9,507 nt of DNA from NCBI GenBank assembly GCA_023441125.1, contig JAEZQV010000315.1:1-9507 (forward strand), written 5' to 3'. The notes under the pieces are model-generated. The model was not told the origin of the DNA and did no database searches. It saw nothing but the letters and a program-made list of their open reading frames with translations. The position numbers and the translations under genes are program-made. This DNA is from Bacillota bacterium. GTDB taxonomy: Bacteria > Bacillota_C > Negativicutes > Sporomusales > Sporomusaceae. This document shows, one piece after another, positions 1 through 6,112 of this stretch; position 1 is the first letter of the stretch, and the number at the start of each line of letters is the position of its first letter.

Positions 1-1439
1 GTACTTTACTGATCGCCAGGCGTCTGACCAGGCACGGCAAAAATACCGTTCATATCAACGGCTGTCAGGTAACATTAGCCACATTGCGAAAAATTGGCGA
101 AGTATTAGTGGACATGCATGGCCAGCATGAGAACCAGACATTACTGAAGCCTGGAATCCATCTGGCTCTCACGGACGCTTTTTCTGCTGAAGTCAGACCG
201 GTGCTCGAAGAATACCGCCAGACTTATACACAATGGCAAAAAGCAAAAGCCGACCTTACCGACCTTGCCCGTGATACGCGGGAGCGATTGCAGCGCGAGG
301 AAATGCTTGTCTGGCAAACCCAGGAAATCGCCAGCGCCGCCCTGCTGCCGGGGGAAGAGGAAAAGCTCGAAAGCCAGCTTCAGGTCTTAGCCAATGCTGA
401 AAAAATTACCAACGCAGTAGCCCACGCCTATATGCTGTTAAGCCAGGGGAACAGAGGTTTCAGCGGCGTAGTCGCCTGTCTGGCCGATATCAAACATGAG
501 CTGGAACTGGTCGCACGGTATGACAAGACGATTGAGCAGCCACTGGCCGCCGTGACCGAGGCATTATACCAGCTGGAAGACACGCTGGGTGAATTGAGGA
601 CTTACCAGGAAGGTATCGATTTTAACCCGGCCAAATTGTCCAAGCTGGAAACCCGCCTTGATATTATTTACAAGCTGAAAAAAAAATACGGGGCGACCGT
701 GGAGGATATCCTGGCTTACTATGAACGCGCCTGCAGCGAACTTTCCGCTATTACAAACTATGACGAGCGTCTTAGCCAGCTTGAACAAACGGAGAATGAA
801 CTGGCCCAAAAAGTTATGGAACTGGCGGAAGAGCTCCATAGATTGCGCCTGGCGGCAGGCCGGAACATGGCCGAACAAATAACGGCGCATTTGGCCGATC
901 TTGGCATGACCAAAGCGCAATTCCTGGTTGAAGTGAAACGTAATGAACACTATACAGCCAATGGTATTAATGATGTGTTTTTCCTGTTTTCCGCCAACCC
1001 GGGCGAAGAACCCAAAATGCTGCATAAGATCGCCTCAGGCGGTGAATTGTCCCGCATTGCGTTAGCCATTAAAACTGTTTGCTCGGAACGGGGCGGCGTT
1101 GCCACCATGGTTTTTGACGAGGTAGATGCCGGTATCGGCGGTCAAACCGCCCAAAAAGTGGCCGAAAAGATTGCCAGAATAGCAGCTTTTGACAAACAGG
1201 TATTATGTATAACCCATCTGCCGCAGATTGCTGCTATGGCTGATTGTCATATTTATATCGACAAAGTCGTTGAAGAGGAGCGTACCCGAACACGGGTGAC
1301 AACCCTCGGGTTAGACGCGCAATTAACAGAATTAGCCAGAATGTCGTCCGGCGATATCACGCAGCTTTCTATTGATAATGCAGCACAAATGCTGGAAACG
1401 TCCAAGAAGAAAAAAGCAATTTGGGAAAATCAAGCGTAA
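1..1439 (+). CDS. recN: DNA repair protein RecN, 3' part (5' end outside the window)
   Basis: RecN is an SMC-like ATPase that acts early at DNA double-strand breaks, gathering ends for RecA-dependent repair. The frame is open from base 3, with no start codon before the window edge. The 478 visible residues lack roughly the first 80-90 of a usual 550-570, including Walker A, because the gene is cut by the window. The frame runs through a VHINGCQVTL stretch and DMHGQHE, both RecN hallmarks, then a helical, charged, coiled-coil middle (about 190-900). The ABC signature SGGELSR is at 1035-1055, Walker B is MVFDEVDAGIGG from 1107 (Asp 1116, Glu 1119), and the switch motif CITHLPQ is around 1206-1226. 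All motifs are intact. It lies just upstream of spoIVB-spo0A, as in most endospore formers, and is closed by a strong terminator that overlaps its stop codon. Confidence 0.97.
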   Translation, partial: TLLIARRLTRHGKNTVHINGCQVTLATLRKIGEVLVDMHGQHENQTLLKPGIHLALTDAFSAEVRPVLEEYRQTYTQWQKAKADLTDLARDTRERLQREEMLVWQTQEIASAALLPGEEEKLESQLQVLANAEKITNAVAHAYMLLSQGNRGFSGVVACLADIKHELELVARYDKTIEQPLAAVTEALYQLEDTLGELRTYQEGIDFNPAKLSKLETRLDIIYKLKKKYGATVEDILAYYERACSELSAITNYDERLSQLEQTENELAQKVMELAEELHRLRLAAGRNMAEQITAHLADLGMTKAQFLVEVKRNEHYTANGINDVFFLFSANPGEEPKMLHKIASGGELSRIALAIKTVCSERGGVATMVFDEVDAGIGGQTAQKVAEKIARIAAFDKQVLCITHLPQIAAMADCHIYIDKVVEEERTRTRVTTLGLDAQLTELARMSSGDITQLSIDNAAQMLETSKKKKAIWENQA

Positions 1440-1464
1440 GCGCAAGCTTGCGCTTGTTTTTTTT
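1438..1464 (+). terminator. Intrinsic terminator after recN
   Basis: A perfect 18-base palindrome, AAGCGCAAGCTTGCGCTT (1438-1455), is followed by G and eight T. It starts inside the recN stop codon. A second pairing is possible between CAAGCG at 1431-1436 (last recN codons) and CGCTTG at 1451-1456. It should separate recN from spoIVB. Confidence 0.85.
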
Positions 1465-1514
1465 ATAAAATGCGGTTATTTGCATTTCCAAGCCAAGGAA
1501 TGCTAATAATTCCG

Positions 1515-1545
1515 GAATAATCCCTATTGAATTCGGGAAATTCTA
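1515..1545 (+). promoter_or_regulatory. Candidate forespore (sigma-F/sigma-G type) promoter for spoIVB
   Basis: GAATA at 1515-1519 is followed 16 bases later by GGAAATTCTA at 1536-1545. This resembles the Bacillus sigma-F form (GYWTA, 16 bases, GGNRANAHTN) with one mismatch in each half. It also partly resembles sigma-G, where AATTCTA at 1539-1545 matches six of seven -10 positions but the spacer is 19, one longer than usual. It lies about 95 bases before spoIVB. Bacillus spoIVB is expressed in the forespore from sigma-F and mainly sigma-G, so position and function agree. The assignment is inference from motif and context. Confidence 0.4.
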
Positions 1546-1641
1546 ATTTTGCAATCGCTTGAACTGCAGAAAAAACAATCCGAGGTGAAGAACGAAGCGG
1601 CAATTTTGGGAAGAATGTAATAGGGAGTGATGGAAAAAAAC

Positions 1642-3006
1642 ATGACAAGATTTTATCGTTTATTCAACAAAAGGCTGCTAATGGCAATGTTGATTATCAG
1701 CGCAATCTTCGCATTTTGTTTTTCTCCCCAATTCCGGAATATTTACGGTCTTCCCATGCATATCCGGGTCATCGAAGGTGAGACCGCACTTTTCGATGTG
1801 AACTTTCCGCTAACGGTAAGTGTAAAGCATGACAATGACAGCATTCGTGTGCAAACTCCTGATTTTTTACCCATTATTGCCCTATCCAGGCCGGTATCCC
1901 TTGAGCCGGTTAAGCTTGGCCAGTCGACGGTAGAGTTTAAGTTATTCGGGATCATACCCTTTCGGTCCGTACAAGTAGATGTATTGCCGCCTATCAAATT
2001 AATACCCGGCGGCCATTCCATCGGGGTTGTCCTGCGTTCCCAGGGCGTAATTGTTGTCGGCAATTCACCGGTGTTAACCATGCAGGGCCAGTATGCCACA
2101 CCGGCCAAGGATGCCGGCATCGTGGTCGGCGATGTTATTATCAGTATCAATGGGATCCCGGTACAAAGCGATGCCCAGGTAGCTGAGATTATCGACGAGA
2201 ATGGCAAAAATCAGCGCAATGTAGATATTTTGCTTAAACGGCCCGATGGTCAGCTGCATGTTACGGCCACACCGGTATTATGCAGTGATACCAAACGGTA
2301 CCGGATCGGACTCTTTGTGCGGGACAGTGCAGCCGGAGTGGGAACGTTATCGTTTTATGAGCCTGAATCCAAGATCTACGGCGCTTTAGGTCACATTATA
2401 ACTGACAGTGATACCAATCAGCCGATCGATTGCGAGCAGGGTAAAATTGTCTTAGCTACCGTCTCCGGAATTCAGCAGGGCAAAAGAGGGCACCCCGGCG
2501 AAAAAATCGGTGTCTTTATCGAAGAGGACCATCTGCTGGGGAATATAAGCAAGAATACCCAGTTCGGAATTTATGGCGAATTAAATGCCGCATTGCCTAA
2601 TGAACAATACATGCAGGCAATTCCGGTAGCTTCCATGAGCCAGGTGCAGCTTGGTCCTGCCGAGATGTTAACGGTGGTTGACGGACAAGCTATCGAAAAA
2701 TTTGCTATCGAAATCCAAAAGATAAATTTGCAGGAAGTGCCTGAAAGCAAAGGGTTGGTAATTAAAGTAACCGACCCGCGGCTGATTGAGAAAACCGGCG
2801 GTATTGTTCAGGGTATGAGTGGCAGTCCCATTATCCAGAACGGAAAAATTGTCGGCGCGGTTACCCATGTATTTGTGCACGACCCGACCAGCGGCTATGG
2901 TTGTTTTGTTGACTGGATGCTGATGGAAAGCGGCATCATTCCTAAAAAAGAACGTCAAACTGCCCGGAAATTATTCACATTTTCCGGCAGCTTTTTTTTT
3001 GGCTGA
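1642..3006 (+). CDS. spoIVB: SpoIVB, forespore signalling serine peptidase (family S55)
   Basis: SpoIVB is made in the forespore, exported to the space between the two spore membranes, and there cleaves SpoIVFA so that SpoIVFB can process pro-sigma-K. The 454 residues comprise a basic N-terminus, one membrane/signal segment (about 12-28), a PDZ domain (about 120-210, with GIVVGDVIISINGIPV) and the S55 peptidase domain. The catalytic residues are visible: His251 in YGALGHIITD, Asp378 in VTDPR and Ser393 in GMSGSP. Each sits 15 positions after the Bacillus H236/D363/S378, so this core aligns without net gaps. The start is uncertain. ATG 1642 has an AGGGAG-like site 14 bases upstream, whereas ATG 1630 and GTG 1627 are too close to that site or overlap it. 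The C-terminus runs about 13 residues past the Bacillus end, and this tail is encoded by a terminator hairpin. Confidence 0.95.
   Translation: MTRFYRLFNKRLLMAMLIISAIFAFCFSPQFRNIYGLPMHIRVIEGETALFDVNFPLTVSVKHDNDSIRVQTPDFLPIIALSRPVSLEPVKLGQSTVEFKLFGIIPFRSVQVDVLPPIKLIPGGHSIGVVLRSQGVIVVGNSPVLTMQGQYATPAKDAGIVVGDVIISINGIPVQSDAQVAEIIDENGKNQRNVDILLKRPDGQLHVTATPVLCSDTKRYRIGLFVRDSAAGVGTLSFYEPESKIYGALGHIITDSDTNQPIDCEQGKIVLATVSGIQQGKRGHPGEKIGVFIEEDHLLGNISKNTQFGIYGELNAALPNEQYMQAIPVASMSQVQLGPAEMLTVVDGQAIEKFAIEIQKINLQEVPESKGLVIKVTDPRLIEKTGGIVQGMSGSPIIQNGKIVGAVTHVFVHDPTSGYGCFVDWMLMESGIIPKKERQTARKLFTFSGSFFFG
2960..3000 (+). terminator. Intrinsic terminator embedded in the spoIVB 3' coding end
   Basis: The left arm CTGCCCGGAAA (2960-2970) pairs with TTTCCGGCAG (2981-2990), with one bulged C and a 10-base loop. 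It is followed by C and nine T (2992-3000). The whole element lies before the spoIVB stop at 3004-3006, so it is translated as the last 15 or so residues. It probably limits read-through into spo0A. Confidence 0.8.
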
Positions 3007-3051
3007 ACCTGACCGAAATTATATAATTCTTCCAGACAATGCAGATTCTAC

Positions 3052-3081
3052 TTGTCATAAAATCACTGTATCATATATAAT
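3052..3081 (+). promoter_or_regulatory. Sigma-A-like (vegetative) promoter candidate for spo0A
   Basis: TTGTCA (3052-3057) and TATAAT (3076-3081) are separated by 18 bases in a very AT-rich leader. Bacillus spo0A has an upstream vegetative promoter (Pv), and this is the best candidate for its counterpart. A second TATAAT at 3022-3027 has a weaker -35 (TTGGCT, 17-base spacer) that overlaps the preceding terminator, so it is less likely. Confidence 0.6.
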
Positions 3082-3134
3082 TAAGATAATATTTGGAATA
3101 TATATAAAATATATGGTTTTTTTTTCCATTGGAG

Positions 3135-3163
3135 GAAGGAACTGGCGCATCTTTGTCGAATAG
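3135..3163 (+). promoter_or_regulatory. Sigma-H-like (sporulation) promoter candidate for spo0A
   Basis: GAAGGAACT (3135-3143) fits eight or nine positions of the sigma-H -35 form RNAGGAWWW. GTCGAATAG (3155-3163) fits the -10 form RNNGAATWW apart from the last base. The spacer is 11 bases, the usual value. It lies downstream of the sigma-A-like promoter and about 45 bases before the spo0A start, in the relative order of Pv and Ps in Bacillus. The GGAGGAAGGA here looks like a ribosome binding site but has no good start codon after it. Confidence 0.6.
3154..3160 (+). promoter_or_regulatory. 0A box (Spo0A binding site) in the spo0A promoter
   Basis: TGTCGAA is a perfect match to the core Spo0A~P recognition sequence. 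It overlaps the -10 element (GAAT at 3158-3161) of the sigma-H-like promoter. In Bacillus, Spo0A~P binds 0A boxes at its own gene to switch promoter use. Here the overlap with -10 would more simply predict repression or fine tuning at this promoter. Confidence 0.6.
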
Positions 3164-3205
3164 CATTATTATACGGATATATGATTTTAGCTGGGAGGAT
3201 GCTCA

Positions 3206-3997
3206 ATGGTAACGGGAAGAGAAACAATTAAAGTCGCTATTGCGGACGACAACAGGGAGTTCTCGGAGATTTTACAGGAATGTTTAAGCAGAGAAGAAGA
3301 CATTGAGTTGGTTGGTGTTGCCTACAATGGCGAACAGATGCTGTCCATCATTGAAGAAAAATCTCCGGATGTTATAGTCCTGGACATTATTATGCCTCAT
3401 TTAGATGGTATTGGTGTTTTGGAACGCATTAACGTTTCCTGTAATAAACGTCCAAAAATCATCATGCTTACTGCCTTCGGCCAGGAAACTATAACGCAGC
3501 GGGTAGTTGAGCTAGGCGCCGACTACTATGTTTTAAAACCATTCAATATGGACGTGCTTATTAGCCGTATCCGGCAACTGGCAGGCACTGCCGTAACCGT
3601 TTCACGTCCGGTTGCCGCCGCCACCATGCCGGTGGTCAAGGCTCGGCCCATGGATGTGGAGGTTACTAATATCATCCGGGAAATTGGTATTCCTGCGCAT
3701 ATTAAAGGCTATCAATACCTGCGCGATGCCATCATGATGATTGTTGCCGAAGTGGAATTACTGGGAGCTGTTACCAAAGTTCTTTATCCGATGATTGCCG
3801 AAAAATACTCTACTACCCCCAGCCGGGTGGAACGGGCAATCCGCCATGCCATTGAAGTGGCCTGGAACCGTGGGAATATCGATATGATCAATAAATTATT
3901 CGGTTATACCATCAAACTTGATAAGGGTAAACCGACCAATTCTGAATTTATGGCAATGATCGCCGACAAGCTCAGAATGGAAATGCGGGCCAGTTAA
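3206..3997 (+). CDS. spo0A: Spo0A, response regulator and master regulator of sporulation
   Basis: Once phosphorylated by sporulation kinases, Spo0A binds 0A boxes and controls entry into sporulation. The 263 residues (Bacillus 267) form a receiver domain (about 7-125) and the Spo0A-specific DNA-binding domain (about 150-263). Receiver residues are all present: acidic pocket Asp14 and Asp15, phosphoacceptor Asp60 in VIVLDIIMP, Thr89 and Lys111 in LKPF. The C-terminal domain carries [18 protein letters not shown], the recognition helix region that is almost invariant across spore formers. ATG 3206 has GGGAGG seven bases upstream. The gene is flanked by terminators and has its own leader with sigma-A-like and sigma-H-like promoters plus a 0A box, so it appears monocistronic and autoregulated. 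Confidence 0.98.
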   Translation: MVTGRETIKVAIADDNREFSEILQECLSREEDIELVGVAYNGEQMLSIIEEKSPDVIVLDIIMPHLDGIGVLERINVSCNKRPKIIMLTAFGQETITQRVVELGADYYVLKPFNMDVLISRIRQLAGTAVTVSRPVAAATMPVVKARPMDVEVTNIIREIGIPAHIKGYQYLRDAIMMIVAEVELLGAVTKVLYPMIAEKYSTTPSRVERAIRHAIEVAWNRGNIDMINKLFGYTIKLDKGKPTNSEFMAMIADKLRMEMRAS

Positions 3998-4011
3998 TTC
4001 ACCGACTACAT

Positions 4012-4050
4012 AAACCCTTGAGACCATCAGGCTCAAGGGTTTGTTCTTTT
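4012..4050 (+). terminator. Intrinsic terminator after spo0A
   Basis: AAACCCTTGAG (4012-4022) pairs perfectly over 11 bases with CTCAAGGGTTT (4032-4042) across a 9-base loop, followed by G, TTC and four T. It closes the spo0A transcript before buk. Confidence 0.88.
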
Positions 4051-4120
4051 ATAGCAGGGATTTTTTGTACCGGCACTGAATAAGATAACATTGCTTAAAT
4101 TTTTGCTATGGAGGCTGGCT

Positions 4121-5191
4121 ATGCAGCAATATAAAGTTCTTGCAATTAATCCGGGATCAACGTCAACAAAAATAGCGGTATATACTAATGAACAAATGGA
4201 TTTTGAACAGATTATCCGTCATACCGTTGATGAACTGAAGCCTTTTGCGACAATTTATGAGCAGTACGATTACCGGCTGCATTTAGTAGAGAAGGCGCTG
4301 GCCGAACATGCGATCGGCGTCGGCGAGCTTGCGGCCGTTGTTGGCCGCGGCGGCCCGCTTAAGCCGGCGGCCAGCGGCACCTACGCGGTAAATGACATAA
4401 TGGCCGAAGATTTAAAAGCCGGTATCCAGACCCAGCATGCTTCCAATCTCGGGGGGCTCTTAGCCCGGGGAATTGCCAGCCAGGTAGGCATCCCCGCCTT
4501 TATTGTCGATCCGGTGAGTGTTGATGAACTGGCGCCACTGGCCAGGATCACCGGCTTGCCGGAAATAACCCGTCCCAGTCTGTTCCACGCCCTTAATCTG
4601 AAAGCCGTTGCGCACCGGATAGCCAAAGAGCTCGGGAAAGATTACACTGCATTAACCTTGATCCTTGTCCATCTTGGCGGCGGCATCTCGGTTGGCGTCC
4701 AGAAAAACGGCAGAATGATCGACGTTGCCAATCCCAATGATTTGGGGCCTTTTTCCCCGGAACGGGCTGGCAGCCTGCCATCCCATGCCCTGGCAAAAAT
4801 GTGTTTTTCCGGCCAGTATACCCATGAGGAAATAAAAAAGAAACTGGTGGGCAATGCCGGTCTGATGGCGCATTTGGGCACCAGTGACGGGCGGGAGGTA
4901 GAAAACCGTATCGCGAACGGCGATACCCGGGCGGCATTGATTTATGAAGCGATGGCCTATCAGGTGGCGAAGGAAATCGGCGCTATGGCCACAGTGGTGC
5001 ATGGCTCGCTGGATGCGATTGTGCTAACCGGCGGCTTAGCCCATTCTAACATGCTGGTAAAAATGATTGCCGACCGGGTCAGGTTTATTAACCAGATTTT
5101 GGTATATCCCGGTGAAGATGAATTGAAAGCGCTGGTGGAAGGTGCCTTGCGGGTACTGCGGGGCGAAGAACAGCCCCAAGAATATAAATGA
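4121..5191 (+). CDS. buk: Butyrate kinase
   Basis: Butyrate kinase (EC 2.7.2.7) interconverts butyryl phosphate plus ADP and butyrate plus ATP, either in butyrate formation or in handling branched-chain acyl groups. At 356 residues it has the usual family length. Acetokinase-family motifs are visible: NPGSTSTK at 10-17, GRGG at 75-78, VDPVSVDEL at 129-137, PSLFHALNLKAVAHRIAKEL at 152-171 and HLGGGISVG at 184-192. ATG 4121 was chosen because GGAGG lies six bases upstream; a TTG 30 bases earlier in frame has no such site. No phosphotransbutyrylase gene is adjacent. The next gene, a P-loop NTPase, starts 16 bases after the stop, so the two are likely co-transcribed. In Bacillus subtilis the ptb-bcd-buk operon also lies a little downstream of spo0A (recollection). 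A kinase for branched-chain acids is an alternative substrate assignment. Confidence 0.93.
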   Translation: MQQYKVLAINPGSTSTKIAVYTNEQMDFEQIIRHTVDELKPFATIYEQYDYRLHLVEKALAEHAIGVGELAAVVGRGGPLKPAASGTYAVNDIMAEDLKAGIQTQHASNLGGLLARGIASQVGIPAFIVDPVSVDELAPLARITGLPEITRPSLFHALNLKAVAHRIAKELGKDYTALTLILVHLGGGISVGVQKNGRMIDVANPNDLGPFSPERAGSLPSHALAKMCFSGQYTHEEIKKKLVGNAGLMAHLGTSDGREVENRIANGDTRAALIYEAMAYQVAKEIGAMATVVHGSLDAIVLTGGLAHSNMLVKMIADRVRFINQILVYPGEDELKALVEGALRVLRGEEQPQEYK

Positions 5192-5207
5192 CAGGCAGGG
5201 AAATCCT

Positions 5208-5873
5208 ATGGAAAATAACCGCGTAACCATTTTTTTGGGAGAATTTGGCAGCGGCAAAACAGAGCTGGCTGTCAATTATGCCTTGCAGATAAAAGCGACA
5301 GGAAAAGAAACAGCCATCGTCGATATGGATTTGGTCAAGCCCTATTTTCGTACCCGGGAAAACCGTGAATTGCTGGCAGAACATAATGTAAAAGTGGTAG
5401 CTACTGAAAACCGGCTGTCGCATGCCGATTTGCCGGTTCCCCCCCATAATCTGGTCGAGGTTTTGGCGCAGGAAGACACGCAGGTGGTGATGGATGTCGG
5501 CGGTGGGGAATCAGCCATTGTGCTGGGACAATATAAACGGTATTTCGACCAGTATGGCTACCGGGCGTTATTGGTCGTTAATACCAAACGGCCTTTTACC
5601 AGTGATGCAGCCGGTATCATTCATGCATTACAGCGGATCGAGCAGATTGCCCGGATAACAATCAGCGGGTTGGTCAGCAATACCAATCTTGGTCCGGAAA
5701 CAACCTGGGAACATGTTGAGCAAGGCTTAGCCATAACGAAGCAGGCGGCTGCCAAATTGTCGCTGCCGGTTATCTGGCTTGTTGTCCCTGACTGGCTGGG
5801 GGAGCCGGCGGTAGATTACCGCCTGCCGCTGTTTGTCTTAAAACCCTGCACCCGTTATCCCTGGATGGAGTGA
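5208..5873 (+). CDS. Uncharacterised P-loop NTPase, MinD/CobQ-like
   Basis: I recognise the fold but not the function. In 221 residues there is a Walker A GEFGSGKT (11-18), then IVDMDLVKPYFRTRE (37-51), where Asp39/Asp41 resemble the switch aspartates of the SIMIBI class. A Walker B-like VVMDVGGGE (93-101) and NTN at 158-160, in the position of a base-recognition element, follow. The second part has ETTWEHV and a predicted 'LPVIWLVVPDW' strand. No membrane segment, signal peptide or metal-binding cluster is visible. ATG 5208 has AGGG seven bases upstream; an in-frame start at 5142 would lie inside buk and is unlikely. It follows buk by 16 bases, suggesting a shared operon. Homologues of this type occur, as I recall, near buk and 2-oxoacid:ferredoxin oxidoreductase genes in other Firmicutes, but none of the latter is seen here. 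Confidence 0.85.
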   Translation: MENNRVTIFLGEFGSGKTELAVNYALQIKATGKETAIVDMDLVKPYFRTRENRELLAEHNVKVVATENRLSHADLPVPPHNLVEVLAQEDTQVVMDVGGGESAIVLGQYKRYFDQYGYRALLVVNTKRPFTSDAAGIIHALQRIEQIARITISGLVSNTNLGPETTWEHVEQGLAITKQAAAKLSLPVIWLVVPDWLGEPAVDYRLPLFVLKPCTRYPWME

Positions 5874-5879
5874 CCCTAC

Positions 5880-5906
5880 AGACACCGCAGCCCAGCTCCG
5901 GTGTCT
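5880..5906. terminator. Hairpin between convergent genes, possible shared terminator
   Basis: AGACACCG (5880-5887) pairs with CGGTGTCT (5899-5906) across an 11-base loop. It lies between the P-loop NTPase stop (+ strand) and the mciZ-like stop (- strand), where a bidirectional terminator would be expected. Neither strand has a T run after it, so efficient intrinsic termination is doubtful. Confidence 0.4.
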
Positions 5907-5913
5907 TCAGCCG

Positions 5914-6039
5914 CTAATGCGTGTTTTTCGCAATTACCTCACGCAGAGTGTCATAACGTTTGCTTAGCAGCTGCAGTTCTTTCAGCAAATCCCTGATTCT
6001 GCCACTAAAATATAAACCGTTTGCAGTTACTACCTTCAT
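5914..6039 (-). CDS. mciZ: MciZ-like small protein, probable inhibitor of FtsZ assembly
   Basis: This 41-residue gene reads away from nudF. A near-perfect ribosome binding site (AAAGGAGGT, 6048-6056 on the minus strand) lies eight bases before ATG 6039. Bacillus subtilis MciZ (40 residues, from memory) caps FtsZ filaments in the mother cell. The two align with a one-residue offset and no gaps. NGLYFSGRIRDLLKEL (7-22) faces KGVVLVGKAWEIRAKL, and SKRYDTLREVIAK (26-38) faces GRTFQYVKDWISK. Both Gly (8, 13) are kept, and most other positions are conservative (R14/K, D17/E, Y29/F, R33/K, E34/D). Bacillus mciZ also lies beside nudF. The Bacillus Trp positions are Arg16 and Val35 here. No clear sigma-E promoter is visible. 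The product assignment rests on short similarity plus gene order; that the ORF is a gene is well supported by its ribosome binding site. Confidence 0.8.
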   Translation of the reverse strand: MKVVTANGLYFSGRIRDLLKELQLLSKRYDTLREVIAKNTH

Positions 6040-6047
6040 GGGGACAT

Positions 6048-6056
6048 ACCTCCTTT
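6048..6056 (-). promoter_or_regulatory. Strong ribosome binding site of the mciZ-like gene
   Basis: Read on the minus strand this is AAAGGAGGT, eight bases before the ATG at 6039. It decides the start of this very short gene and is the main evidence that the frame is translated. A longer upstream extension of the same frame runs into nudF and has no such site. Confidence 0.8.
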
Positions 6057-6112
6057 TGAAGGTAATATATGATGTAGGCCGGTTATTCATACCAAAAACA
6101 GGAGGTAGCAAA

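Noticed and set aside
564..1025. Minus-strand open frame opposite recN
   Set aside because: It is fully antisense to a well-conserved gene and shows no recognisable motif or ribosome binding site.
1509..1740. Palindrome ATTCCGGAAT at both 1509-1518 and 1731-1740
   Set aside because: The second copy is inside spoIVB coding sequence. Two short copies are weak evidence for an operator pair.
3153..3212. TTG-started 19-codon leader frame overlapping the spo0A start, after GGAGGAAGGA
   Set aside because: The spacing of 12 bases and the TTG start are poor, and the purine-rich site is better explained as a sigma-H -35. A sigma-H transcript would start after the TTG.
4052..4120. Sigma-54-like or sigma-A promoter for buk (GGCAC...TTGC, TTGTAC)
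   Set aside because: The element spacings do not fit either class, so no promoter is called.
4381..5447. Several overlapping minus-strand open frames opposite buk and the P-loop NTPase
   Set aside because: They are antisense shadows of strongly supported genes, with no recognisable motifs.
6040..6100. Sigma-E promoter for the mciZ-like gene (GAATAA and CATATATT on the minus strand)
   Set aside because: The spacer is only about 10 bases, whereas sigma-E promoters need about 14-15.
5960..6112. Upstream extension of nudF to an earlier start
   Set aside because: There is no ribosome binding site, it overlaps the divergent mciZ-like gene, and ATG 6113 has an excellent site.
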